From Cepaea nemoralis (taxonomy: Eukaryota; Mollusca; Gastropoda; Stylommatophora; Helicidae): a stretch of DNA of 64,000 nt. Location of the stretch: the NCBI GenBank assembly GCA_014155875.1, contig JACEFZ010022425.1:422501-486500 (forward strand), read 5' to 3'. The notes under the pieces were generated by a model. It did not search any database and was not told where the DNA came from. It saw only the letters and a program-made list of their open reading frames with translations. Shown piece after piece: positions 10,022 through 19,788 of this stretch (position 1 is the first letter of the stretch; each line of letters starts with the position of its first letter). Position numbers and translations under genes: made by a program.

Positions 10022-10845
10022 CTGGGTGCCGGTGCCTCCAGCCTTTAAGTGCACTTTCTCCTGCATTATCACACTCGACAGACGGTGCAGAGATCAGAAC
10101 CCTGCCGCTGTCAATGCAGAGGTTAACGCGCTCATCTATGAACACTCAGATAGCCCCGAAGTGCTCATCTATACAGATGGATCTGTTGTAAAGCAGCAGA
10201 GAAGTGCGTGGGCTTTTACAACCCGTTCAGCGGGCCAAACCGTTCAAGAATCCAGTGGTGCCCACTCTATGACCACGAGCAGCATGACGATGGAGGTGAT
10301 GGCAGTTACACAGGCCTTCGTATGGCTGGAATCACAGCATTATACCAACGTGTGTGTACTAAGTGATTCAATGAGCATGATTCAGAAGGTCGAAGGTGGA
10401 TCTGTACGTAGACAGTGGACTGAATCGCTGCGGAAGTCTGTTGTCCGTAAAGTCACCTTCATCTTCGTCCCGGGACATGCGGGAGTCGAGGGAAATGAAC
10501 GAGCTGACAAACTGGCTGGCTCTGCACCCCCTGTAGATGGCCAGCCCATGGATCGTGCCGATGTTATTAACGTCCTTAAAGATATGGCGAGAACAGAGGA
10601 TTTTGACGTCAGTGATTCCACATCGCTGTCCAGGATGAAAGACCTGGGAGTAAGAATCGGCACAGCCAGACGCGAGAGGTACATCGGGAAAACAAAGTGC
10701 CTCGTCAACCAACACAGAACTGGCACTATTAGCCACCGGACGCTGATACATATTCTGGGGGGAGAATCTGAGCACCTATTGACATGTCCGGAGTGCAACG
10801 AAGATACCCCAACTGATAACCGATAACTGACCTGAAATTTTCTGT
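10022..10845 (+). mobile_element. LINE-A 5'-truncated copy (RNase H and C-terminus intact)
   Basis: One open frame (about 10026-10826) is nearly identical to the last 265 residues of the LINE-A ORF at 57523-60300. It starts at the GGGTGCCGGTGCCTCCAGCC point of that ORF, where truncation occurred. RNase H landmarks are complete: YTDGS, TMEVMAV (Glu), LSDSMSMI (Asp) and GHAGVEGNERADKLA (His, Asp). The carboxyl end is NQHRTG...CPECNEDTPTDN. The 3' end reads GATAACCGATAACTGACC, a short GATAACT-type tail. Without its RT it is immobile on its own. Confidence 0.88.
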
Positions 10846-10865
10846 CTGCTATCATACTTTTTGCT

Positions 10866-11098
10866 CCGTGGCGTAGAGGTTTCGGACACAGTTCGTAACC
10901 CTTTCGAAACACTGCTGCACGCGATTTGGCAACAGACCCCGGCACGTAGGGCTTTTTTTTACAAAATAGTATGGGTGCCGGTCGTTCAGAAAGTAATGGC
11001 AACCTATTGAACGTACAACTTGCCAAGAGATCATTGCAGCAAGATATGCTGGTGTTGACTGCGACGTCACGTAAAGGATATGTGACTAACTTGTGTAA
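10866..11098 (+). mobile_element. SINE-1 copy 3
   Basis: Starts CCGTGGCGTAGAGGTTTCGG (box A-like TGGCGTAGAGG), then GTTCGTAACCC, TTTCGAAACACTGC, GCGATTTGGCAACAGACC, GGTCGTTCAGAAAGTAATGG, CTTGCCAAGAGATC, GTGTTGACTGCGACGTC and GGATATGTGACTAAC. It sits about 20 bp after the LINE-A fragment. Confidence 0.82.
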
Positions 11099-11099
11099 T

Positions 11100-11605
11100 A
11101 CACACTTGGAGCGGTTAATGAGAGGGTGGACAGTGTACTGATAGACAAAGACGGCATAGCCGTACTCAGAGACATGAAGTACAAATATGCCAATACCAGC
11201 CTGATGATCAGAAGTCACAGATTGCGAGAATTGTATGGATTTTCTGTCCTGGTCATGCGGGAGTTGGGGGGGGGGAGGAGGGGTGAACAGGCTGATAGGC
11301 TGGCAGGGAATACACCTCTTGGTGATAGATTACTTATGGACAAGGGAGAGGTGGTCGGACGCCTGTGGGTCCATGTGGAGAAAGCTGTGGAAAAGACTGA
11401 GAACCCGTATATGGAGAGAATGATATTGCGCTGGATCGGCAGGGGTTATGGGCGAATCTTAAAACTGAGAGGGAAGACCAGGAGAACTTTCAATCAGATG
11501 GCAGTTGGAAGCATTAGAAGAATGACTCTTCGCTGGATGTTGAACAATGGGACGGACCGCGTGTAGGAATGTCCTGAGAGCAGTGATGTCGGTTCTTAGC
11601 TCAAC
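11100..11605 (+). mobile_element. LINE-C relic (RNase H end and C-terminus)
   Basis: A frame at 11126-11566 carries EQADRLAGNTPLGDRL (the post-His RNase H motif), KAVEKTENPYMERM and VGSIRRMTLRWMLNNGTDRV, followed after a stop by ECPESSDVGS. It matches the LINE-C relic on the minus strand at 21900-22615. A GGGGGGGAGGAGGGG run near 11265 replaces the usual GHAGV..NE region, so the RNase H site is damaged. Confidence 0.75.
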
Positions 11606-11900
11606 CCAAATCTCACTTTAAGCCGAAGTATTTCAATAGTTGTTTACCAAATTGATTGTTATATTTGAAATAGTCTGTAACAATGGTAATGTTATAACTG
11701 AGAACGAACGTTTCTTCCTCATCTGGTAACTTGGTAAAGAAACTGGGCTCCTAAACCAGAGAAGACTACACAGAAGTGGGCAGCATTAGAGATTCAAATA
11801 ATATTTATTGGCAGTGAAGAAAATGAGGTTGATGGTCCTATCACACAAATTGAGGGTTTGTCGGTCAGAAGGAGAATGGTGTAATGATAGTAGGGATAAG
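11606..11900. other. no gene seen; host sequence left of the LTR element
   Basis: No ORF or repeat recognised. It ends in the GATGT that is duplicated beyond the LTR element at 15787. Confidence 0.4.
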
Positions 11901-11905
11901 GATGT

Positions 11906-12449
11906 TGTCACAGCCTCACATAAGGGCGGTACCAACATAAAAGTAAGAGAGACTAGAGAAGGGATAGAACTCCAGCTAAAGGGAAAGAACCGAATCACTC
12001 GAAGGCTCGAATAATCCAGAGCCTTCTCGAAGGACCGGTCAGTGTGTCCACAGCCCCGTGGACACCGATGGGGCCCGCCGATTGCGGGGTCCACGAGAAA
12101 CTCAGAGAGAGTTACCACCCATGTCGGATTGCGACACGTGTGGAAAGGCAGACACGGACTGGACATCGAGGAAGCAACAGGGCTTACCTTAAGGGGAACT
12201 TAACAGCTTAAAACCCAAGTGTATTTAGGGGTCTTATGCATATGTTAGATATCTGATAGAGTTGTTGTGATAATCATGTTTATTGTAAACTCCTGTGATA
12301 CGCAACTTGCAGATTGCTGGCTTGCGAAAACTCTCTTCGCCAGCTTACTGTAACATAATAATTATAAATGATGTTAGATTGCATATGAACGGAGTTTGTT
12401 GCCTGTATGAGCCCGAGTTTCATTCCCCTAGAGATCTAGGCCGGTGACA
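11906..12449 (+). repeat. 5' LTR (544 bp)
   Basis: Starts TGTCACAGCCTCACATAAGG and ends GATCTAGGCCGGTGACA. Terminal inverted TGTCAC/GTGACA. An A/T-rich AACATAATAATTATAAATG near 12352-12370 is a plausible polyadenylation region. I do not see a decisive TATA box. Confidence 0.93.
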
Positions 12450-12456
12450 GGCTATT

Positions 12457-12474
12457 TGGGGGCCAAGTCGGTTT
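12457..12474 (+). promoter_or_regulatory. candidate primer binding site
   Basis: TGGGGGCCAAGTCGGTTT begins 8 nt after the 5' LTR. It starts with the TGG expected opposite a tRNA 3' CCA. The first seven bases resemble a tRNA-Pro-type site, but the rest does not obviously match, so the primer is unassigned. Confidence 0.45.
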
Positions 12475-13054
12475 TGGCAATCAGAAGCTTTACTTTCCAG
12501 ACAGCTCTTGGTTTTGCCAAGTAAAAAAAAAAATATATATATCATACATGACAAAGTCAAAAACTTTGCAGCTATCATCATATTATCTGTGAATAAGCTA
12601 TTATAGTCCTTCTACAAAAATATTTGATATTTGAAATTATGCTGATGTTCATAAAATTTGACATTGACATGACTGTGACAATTACATTGACCGTTACTAA
12701 TTTTTTTTTATTCCAACATCAGATTGTTCCGCGAAATATCGTGTGTATGTAACCTGTCCTCCAGCAGTGGCGAGAAAACAAGAAAGCACAACAAGACTAC
12801 AGTCGATAAACCAGGAAAAATAAGATGAGTTTCATTTCATGCTCATTATGTCCCTAAGCGATACTCATCCATGATTCGTTGATGTAACATTTTTCTTTGT
12901 ATTGATTTTTGTATGTAGGCTAATGTCATAACCAAGTAAACCTGCTCGTGTCAATTTGAATGTAAACATTAAGGGGGATAACCAACTTTTGGACACCCAA
13001 ACTAATTTCAAAGGGATTTAATTTCAAGAAAGTGAACAATAACTAAAATACAAG

Positions 13055-13834
13055 ATGTCAACATTAGAAGAGTGCATTGAATTAGGTATTAGGTTAGGAT
13101 ATATTGAGGAGAAACTTTCAGAATGGGCACAAAAGACACATGCAGAAAATATTGCACGAGAAGACAGAGCAATAGAAAGGGAAGAGATAAAGATGCAGAG
13201 GCAAATGGAAGCTGAAGAAAAGAAAATGCAACTGCAGACTCAAGAGAAGAAGATGCAAATAGAAGCTGAAGAAAAGAAAATGCAACTGCAGGCTCAAGAG
13301 AAGAAAATGCAAATGGAGCTCGAAGCTGCGACCAAGCAAGCCCAATTGAATGCAGAGACACAGATAAAACTGAAACAAATGGAAATTGACTCCAACTTGG
13401 AAATATCAGTAAACAAAATTAGAAGTAAAGAAGATGAACAAAAATACAACAAATATAAAGGCCTAGTCAAGCCGTTTTGTTCAGGAGATTCAATAAGCGC
13501 ATACGCAGAGAACTTCGAGTGTTTGATGACTTATCATAACGTCGCAAAAGTCGACTGGTCATTTATTCTGATGAGAAATTTAGCTTTAGAGCCCTTAAAA
13601 GTAATAGAGACAGTTCCACAAGACATGAGGAAAGATTACGACTATTTGAAACAAAGAATACTACAACATTTTTCACTAGATACAGCAGGCTATCAACTAC
13701 AGTGTACCTCTACACCTACTATAGAACTTTCATCCAGAAGTATCAACGCCCAAATGAATAATCTACTTATAACACTCACGAACTTGAACCGAGTGAATAA
13801 TCTACTGATAACACTCACGAACATGAAACTTTGA
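13055..13834 (+). CDS. Gag-like protein of the LTR element (259 aa)
   Basis: This is a structural polyprotein candidate that would package the element RNA into cytoplasmic particles. Residues 30-130 form a charged coiled coil with an 18-residue tandem repeat (EAEEKKMQLQ.QEKKMQ at about 52-69 and 70-87). Residues about 136-213 (KPFCSGDSISAYAENFE ... DYDYLKQRILQHFSLDTAGY) have the spacing of the gypsy-type/SCAN-like Gag capsid N-domain. No CCHC zinc knuckle follows. Instead, residues about 233-258 repeat NNLLITLTN, from a 40-bp DNA duplication at 13756-13825, and the frame then stops. The protein may thus be a truncated Gag lacking nucleocapsid. The ATG at 13055 is the first in frame and precedes MSTLEECIELG. 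Confidence 0.75.
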   Translation: MSTLEECIELGIRLGYIEEKLSEWAQKTHAENIAREDRAIEREEIKMQRQMEAEEKKMQLQTQEKKMQIEAEEKKMQLQAQEKKMQMELEAATKQAQLNAETQIKLKQMEIDSNLEISVNKIRSKEDEQKYNKYKGLVKPFCSGDSISAYAENFECLMTYHNVAKVDWSFILMRNLALEPLKVIETVPQDMRKDYDYLKQRILQHFSLDTAGYQLQCTSTPTIELSSRSINAQMNNLLITLTNLNRVNNLLITLTNMKL

Positions 13835-15220
13835 GAACCCTATAGTGTATGAAGCCATATTACCAATTGCCAAGGCTTGAAAAACAATCCGAACGATATA
13901 TAATATCTGTGAAGTGATTTCAACCAGTGAACTGACGGTCATCGTGTAAATATTAAGAACACTGCATACTCGCTATTGCTAAGAAACTTCGCAAACAGCC
14001 GGAATACAACTACGTCCATTACAAGATGCAAGGGACAGCTATATTAACTATTAACATTGATGGCACGACACACGGACAACAGGAGGACAACACACACATC
14101 GTCGTTGGAGTTAATTAATTAATTTACTATTAGTTAATATGTATTACACTTGTATTTAATTATATATATAAAATATGTCAACCGGTAACTTGTATATTTT
14201 CTACCATAATATTACAGATATTTTCACTCATAGGTGAAATATTCTTCCGATACAATTTTTTCTATTTAAGTTATAAACCATTTTTTGATTACACGTACAA
14301 AAAGTACTTGTTACCTTAAAGGGAACATATCGCCTAATCCATTTTTCTAAGGGCAGTAAGACTTACCTTAACTGTATTTGTATATTTTAACAAAATACTA
14401 TTTGGTATGAAAGATGTATGAATGACAGAGTGAATGAATTAAATGAGAGAGCGATATACTGAGCTGACAAATTGTACGCAAAACGTATTTATTTTAATTT
14501 GTCTGCGTCTTTCATGTAAAAATGTATTACCTGTCTCAATTGTTGATACATGTTTAGTATTGAATACACAACATCTAAGCGCCACTGTTTGGAATGCCCC
14601 GATCATGCATTACACAGATTGGGTAATTCATGACAAAGGATATCCCAACTCGTGACGCTTGGAGTTAAACCACACAGTGAGCACACACTTTATACAAACT
14701 CAAAACTGAACACTAACAATTAAAATACAGTCACTTTATTAGAAACAGCAACATATCAGTCAATACACTAACAAGCCAACAGGAACACACGTAGTCAGAT
14801 GTGATAAAACAACAGCATAACTACATATTCAGCAACAGACAACATACGGAAGTAAAAATTTATCGAAATACACACGCAAGACAAGATTTTCAAATGTACT
14901 TAAATAGCCAAGACATTTGTCTTGTTACAACTCTCTTACACAGAGTTTTATATCTTGGTATCATATGGATACTTGAGAAGGGCGCGGTTGTAAAAACAAC
15001 TGGGGAACGTCACGGAACTTCGGTCAGATAAGCATGTTTAAGAACATAGAAGAGAGAGACCTCTTCAGCAATCATCTTGAAGTGGTGTATGGGAGAATAC
15101 ATGAGTTGTTGATGCAGATGTGTAGGTTGCCAAGTTACTATCCACCAAACTACAAACACCGACTTTATGTGATCCTGTGACAGAATTAGTACAGAACTAA
15201 TTACCATATAATAACCCATC
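13835..15220 (+). other. internal region of LTR element downstream of Gag, no pol found
   Basis: AT-rich with many stops in all frames. A short open stretch at 14443-14655 (70 codons) has no recognised features. The absence of RT, protease and integrase motifs here is what makes the element Gag-only. Whether it is a pol deletion or unrelated filler cannot be told from one copy. Confidence 0.6.
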
Positions 15221-15222
15221 AG

Positions 15223-15239
15223 AGCAGGGGGGAGGGGGA
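15223..15239 (+). promoter_or_regulatory. polypurine tract of the LTR element
   Basis: AGCAGGGGGGAGGGGGA ends 4 nt before the 3' LTR, the expected place for plus-strand DNA priming. Confidence 0.7.
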
Positions 15240-15243
15240 CTCC

Positions 15244-15786
15244 TGTCACAGCCTCACATAAGGGCGGTACCAACATAAAGGTAAGAGAGACTAGAGAAGG
15301 GATAGAACTCCAGCTAAAGGGAAAGAACCGAGTCACTCGAAGGCTCGAATAATCCAGAGCCTTCTCGAAGGACCGGTCAGTGTGTCCACAGCCCCGTGGA
15401 CACCGATGGGGCCCGCCGATTGCGGGGTCCACGAGAAACTCAGAGAGAGTTACCACCCATGTCGGATTGCGACACGTGTGGAAAGGCAGACACGGACTGG
15501 ACATCGAGGAAGCAACAGGGCTTACCTTAAGAGGGACTTGATAGTTTAGACCCAAGTGTATTTAGGGGTCTTATGCATATGTTAGATAGCTGATAGAGTT
15601 GTTGTGATAATCATGTTTATTGTAAACTCCTGTGATACGCAACTTGCAGATTGCTGGCTTGCGAAAACTCTCTTCGCCAGCTTACTGTAACATAATAATA
15701 ATAAATGATGTTAGATTGCATATGAACGGAGTTTGTTGCCTGTATGAGCCCGAGTTTCATTCCCCTAAAGATCTAGGACGGTGACA
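15244..15786 (+). repeat. 3' LTR (543 bp)
   Basis: Nearly identical to the 5' LTR. Six of the differences, all transitions, cluster in one ~22-bp patch near 15528-15550 (AAGAGGGACTTGATAGTTTAG against AAGGGGAACTTAACAGCTTAA in the 5' LTR). Confidence 0.93.
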
Positions 15787-15827
15787 GATGTGGTGGGCTA
15801 GAAAACGAGGAATCAATAAAACTGTGT

Positions 15828-16050
15828 CGGGAAGCGCCTGGTCGAGTGGCTCAGGACACCGATTTCTCCTTTGGGAGTCCTGGGTTCGAATCCCAGGTAA
15901 GGTGTCGATTTTTTTTCTTTTTCTGTTGGGGTACAATGAAAGTCCTAACCTGCACAGTTCGCGAAGACTGCACTAGCCAGGCGGCCTTAATTCCTCAAAT
16001 CAAGACACACACCCGCCCCCTTTACACTGCAATATACTATAGTAGATGAC
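15828..16050 (+). mobile_element. SINE-4 copy 1 (tRNA-like head)
   Basis: The head has box A TGGTCGAGTGG and a perfect box B GGTTCGAATCC. A T-arm-like CTGGG-TTCGAAT-CCCAG hairpin is present, but the acceptor arms do not pair, so this is not a functional tRNA. After a T-rich spacer, the body ACCTGCACAGTTCGCG..GACTGCACTA..CCAG.CGGCCTTAATTCCTCA is shared with 54235-54450. Confidence 0.78.
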
Positions 16051-16435
16051 AGCTTACGGTGGCAGGCAGATTAACTAGAATCAGCAGTGTACTTGTGCTG
16101 TTCCAATTCCAATTCCAGTTTTCAAAACAAAAATTCCAAATTCAACCTGCCTCTTCACCTGTGGTTATTGTTGAGGTACGTGGTTTTTGTGGGTTCATTC
16201 ACCCTAATTCGTGTCTTGTGCTCTTTTACGAGTGAGTCCTATCTCGGACTGGTTATGTTGATTTGTGTCTGTGACGTCAGTTGGGGGGATCGGTCGGCGG
16301 CTGTCCTTTGTTCCTGACACCTCTGATGGTATATTTGGTTAGTGAAGGCTCCTGGCTTGACTGGCTGCAGTCCTTATAAGGACTTTTTATTTGGTATTTT
16401 TGCCTCCTTTTCTGTGTATTGTCTATACAATTGAA
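16051..16435. other. no gene seen; contains one AGTCCTTATAAGGACT palindrome
   Basis: No ORF of protein character. The 16-bp perfect palindrome at about 16370-16385 is the same hairpin core as the minisatellites at 29270 and 33822. Confidence 0.5.
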
Positions 16436-17235
16436 GGAAATAGCACAATGGATAATTAGATGTGGGATATTTATGATCTATGGGTTAATTCATATGTTAT
16501 ATTGTATGTGCTCATTGCTTCATGTGTTTAATATGATTTCTTTACTATGATAATCATAGATTGTGCTTTCCATTGTTACAGGAGTGGCTGACTAGTAAGT
16601 GTCAGCAGGCCTGGGATAGTAAATTGTGTCAAAACTCTTTTGTTTATGTCGCGTCTTAGGATTTATTTTGTGTAGCTTATGATTTTGTAGTGTCTTATTG
16701 TTGTCTGTGTCAAAGTCCTTTATTGTGTCATTCTACTCAGCCCCTGTTTGGACCACCTGAGTTGTGGTACTTGGTGTACCCTGTTGTCTCAATTTCTGGT
16801 GGCTGAATAGGGGCCACCCTTGGCTGATGATTGATTTATGCAGCTGTCTGCTGTATCTGTTATTGGACATATGTTATCCAACATGTTCTGTTAGAAGAGA
16901 TAAATAAACAGCTAATTTTGTACTGTTCTTGATTTGTTTGTGCAGTCTCTTTTTAGTTTTTACAACAACTATTTCTACCACAATCTAACACCTTAATACA
17001 TTGTCTGGACCTCAGATATGACAATTATTGTCAAGAGTTGAGGCCCCTGTTCAAGGGCTCGCATATTCTTACCTAATTACTATAATCTTTTTTGTCATTT
17101 GAGAGCGGTGTGAGGTTCTCTCTCTTTTTACTCCTTTCCTTCTTTGGTCATAACGACGTCAGAGTTACTCTCTACCTCTTAGCACCGTAGCAAAGAAACG
17201 CATCAGTCCTTCCTCTTGTTGCCTTTTCCCCTCGG

Positions 17236-17237
<2 letters not shown>
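16436..17237 (+). repeat. dispersed repeat R3, copy 1 (~800 bp)
   Basis: It is the reverse complement of 35674-36516 over its full length. In this orientation an AATAAA (AGAGATAAATAAACAGC, near 16903) lies about 80 bp before a sequence ending CCACAATCTAACA. The other copy reads TGTTAGATTGTGG from the same point. This could be a polyadenylated retroelement end or a solo LTR, but no flanking duplication was found. Confidence 0.65.

Positions 17238-17324
<87 letters not shown>
17238..17324. repeat. (TA)n microsatellite
   Basis: About 43 TA units, lying exactly between repeat R3 and a LINE-Z fragment. Confidence 0.98.
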
Positions 17325-17327
<3 letters not shown>

Positions 17328-18015
17328 TATCCCTAGATCAGGAAATCAACATCCGGATTGGTAAGGTTAAGAAAAAGAGTCTGGGAGAACAGGAAGCTTG
17401 CTGCCAAAACAAAAGTACTTGTCTATCAAGCCTGTGTCCTTATTACTCTTCTTTATGGCGGTGAAACCTGGACAACTTACTCACGCCAAGAGAAACGTTT
17501 AAACAGCTTTCATATGCGGTGTCTGCGAAGAATTCTTGGTATTAAGTGGCAAGGCAAAATCACAAATACTGAAGTATTGGAAAGATCAGGTTGTGTGACG
17601 GTTTATTCCATGCTCAGTCTTCGAAGACTTAGATGGATAGGACATCTTAGGAGGATGGATGATGGTAGAATACCAAAGGACATCTTTTTTGGTGAATTAC
17701 AGATGGGTAAGTGATCTCAGGGTCGGACTCTACTACGATACAAAGATGTGTGTAAGCGGGACATGATTGATACAGGCATTGATAATGCACATTGGGAGCA
17801 AGTCGCCGCTGAACGTGTTGCATGGAGGGCAAACATCAGAAATTGAATAAAGACAAAGGAGAAAATTATTGCAAATATGTCACACACCGTGCGTGTGAGA
17901 CGTAAGATGGAGCATGATGGTGGAAATGACCACGTGTTCACATGCACCCACTGTGAACGGACATTTACAGCGCGAATTGGCCTTATCAGTCACATTCGCT
18001 ACCGCCATATGTAAA
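17325..18015 (+). mobile_element. LINE-Z 3' end relic with C-terminal C2H2 zinc finger
   Basis: Frames read LDQEINIRIGK, RVWENRKLAAKTKVLVYQAC, LYGGETWTTYSRQEKRL, RCLRRILGIKWQGKI, GHLRRMDDGRIPKD and FGELQMGK, then a TGA stop at about 17713, continuing SQGRTLLRYKDV..RDMIDTGIDNAHWEQVAAERVAWR. The final part is FTCTHCERTFTARIGLIS..RYRH, a canonical C-x2-C-x12-H-x4-H finger. An early frameshift (17360-17390) and the stop make it a pseudogene. It is the same family as the minus-strand element at 56986-62690. Confidence 0.87.
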
Positions 18016-18072
18016 AGTTATTATGCCTTTTTAAAGCACAAACTATCGTCTGTCAAGACGGCAAAGTGTCAA

Positions 18073-18101
18073 TGTGTGTGTGTGTGTGTGCGTGTGCGTG
18101 C

Positions 18102-18140
<39 letters not shown>
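18073..18140. repeat. (TG)n microsatellite
   Basis: TG/CG-interrupted run just after the LINE-Z end. Confidence 0.95.
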
Positions 18141-18142
<2 letters not shown>

Positions 18143-18235
18143 AGCCGAGGGAGAAAACGAATATAATAAAAGAGTAAACTATACTATTTTACGGTGATGT
18201 GTTCGGACCAAACAGTAAAATGAGAGGAAACATCT

Positions 18236-18336
18236 TACCCCCCAAACCCACCCCCCACCCCACCGCCACCTATCCACCTCCAACCACCCCCATCCCCAAC
18301 CCCCCTCACCCCGCCCTCCCCCCCCCCCCCCCGCCT
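18236..18336. repeat. C-rich tract with poly-C run
   Basis: Almost only C and A on the plus strand, ending in a poly-C run of about 14 bases. No gene. Confidence 0.9.
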
Positions 18337-18339
18337 CCA

Positions 18340-18566
18340 GCTTGCAAGAACAGGGAACGTAGCACGAAAGAGATATTCAGGGTCCTAAAGATAGGTTTAT
18401 ATTCCCGCCCAAACAATGAATTCAACTATTAGGCTGTAATACCATCAGTGAATGCACAAACTAAACTGACGAACTTTAAACCAAGACATCAGGAATAACA
18501 ACAACAAAAATATTCTTTATTTATAAAATTCTAAAGTTTCCGTGATAGCTAATGTGCAACAAAATG

Positions 18567-18599
<33 letters not shown>

Positions 18600-18775
18600 T
18601 AGTTAAGGCATGTTTGACATGCAACATTGTGATACCATTGATATCATATCATATTCACTAGACATACATTTTGATAGGCTATTAAACTTATAATAAAGTT
18701 ACTAATGCAACTGAACATTGACGACAAAGATCTCCGAATAGTAAAGAACATATATTGGCAGTAAACAACAATCAT
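18340..18775. other. AT-rich, no gene seen
   Basis: Includes a short (TA)n run near 18568-18600. No supportable ORF. Confidence 0.45.
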
Positions 18776-18779
18776 AATA

Positions 18780-19725
18780 ATCACAACTTAGAAATAACAG
18801 GTCAGTGTATAAAGAAGGGCGTCAGACAAAGTTGTTTATTTTTTCCTGATGTGTTCTCATTGTACAGTGAATAGTGAATATATAATGAGATCTACAGAAA
18901 TGCGTCAGGGATCCTGGTTTGTGGACATAATATAATTAACTTACTGATGACACCTTCTTGATAGCAACAGGTCAGAAGGATCTACATGAAATGATAGATA
19001 CAGTAGTTGCAAAGAGTGTAAACATGGGTCTTAATTCCAATAATAGAAAGTCAGATGTCATGGCTATATAACAGAAGCAGACTGTACCTAAATGTGGAAT
19101 TAATGTTCAGGACGCCATTTTGGGACAAGTGAGGAAATTCAGAAAATCTATGCACGTGAATAACATCAGATGGAAGATGTATCACTGAGATGAAAACAGA
19201 ATAGAACAAGCAAACTCTGCATTCTATCAAATGAAGAACTTGTTGTGCAATAAGACAGTGTACTTGAAAGTTAGAAATGGAGTTCTTACATGTTACATGG
19301 AGCCTGTTTTAACATACGGCTACGAATTCTGGACAGTTAGTAAACAGGCGAAAAAATCCATGGAAGCCTTGGAGATGTGGTTTTATAGAAGAATGCTGAA
19401 CATTATTTGGACAGCCAAAATGAGCAATCATGACTTTAAAGGGAAGCTGAGTCGCAAAGATAACTTATCACAAACATCAGAAAGAGACAGTCATCGTTTG
19501 TTTTTCACGTTATGAGAAGACAAAAACTGGAACATGTTTTGACAACCGGACAGATATGCCGTAGGAGAGATAGAGGAAGACAGCGTAAAATGATTCTTGA
19601 TAGTCTTGTGTCATGGCACAGAAGGGAGTCAACACACGAATTGATTCATGACGTCAGAGATCTAATTTGTGGAAAGGCATGGTGACCCACACAAGCCGGC
19701 AAGACACTTGATGATGATAAAAAAA
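18780..19725 (+). mobile_element. LINE-Y relic (RT thumb region to 3' end)
   Basis: Frame fragments in family order: KKGVRQSCLFFPDVFSLYSE, IATGQKDLHEMIDTVV, CYMEPVLTYGYEFWTVSKQ, MEALEMWFYRRMLNIIWTAK, IRKRQSSFVFHVMRRQKLEH, RGRQRKMILDSLVSWHRRES and LIHDVRDL. The YADD box is not recoverable. It ends with a (GAT)3 tail at about 19710-19719. Several frameshifts and stops. The element points toward the DUF229 gene and ends only about 65 bp from that gene's stop codon. Confidence 0.8.
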
Positions 19726-19788
19726 ATAAGGCAAGGCAAACTTATGTATTTGTATAGGCATAGCGTTCTTGTAAAATTTATCACAATA

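Larger units (their letters stand above)
11906..15786 (+). mobile_element. complete non-autonomous LTR retrotransposon encoding only Gag
   Basis: Two long direct repeats (11906-12449 and 15244-15786) begin TGTCAC and end GGTGACA. They are flanked by the 5-bp duplication GATGT (11901-11905 and 15787-15791), the hallmark of integrase-mediated insertion. By eye the LTRs differ at about a dozen positions in 543, so the insertion is moderately young. The 2.8-kb interior has a primer-binding-site candidate, one Gag ORF and a purine tract before the 3' LTR. I find no aspartic protease (D-S/T-G), no YxDD reverse transcriptase, no RNase H and no integrase HHCC/DDE pattern. This fits the TR-GAG class of Gag-only elements. 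Pol must be supplied in trans, probably by a Ty3/gypsy-like relative (inference). Confidence 0.92.

Noticed and set aside
15836..15910. Possible functional tRNA gene (perfect box A and box B)
   Set aside because: The T arm is good, but the acceptor strands (AAGCGCC and GTAAGGT) pair poorly and a SINE body follows, so it is a SINE head.
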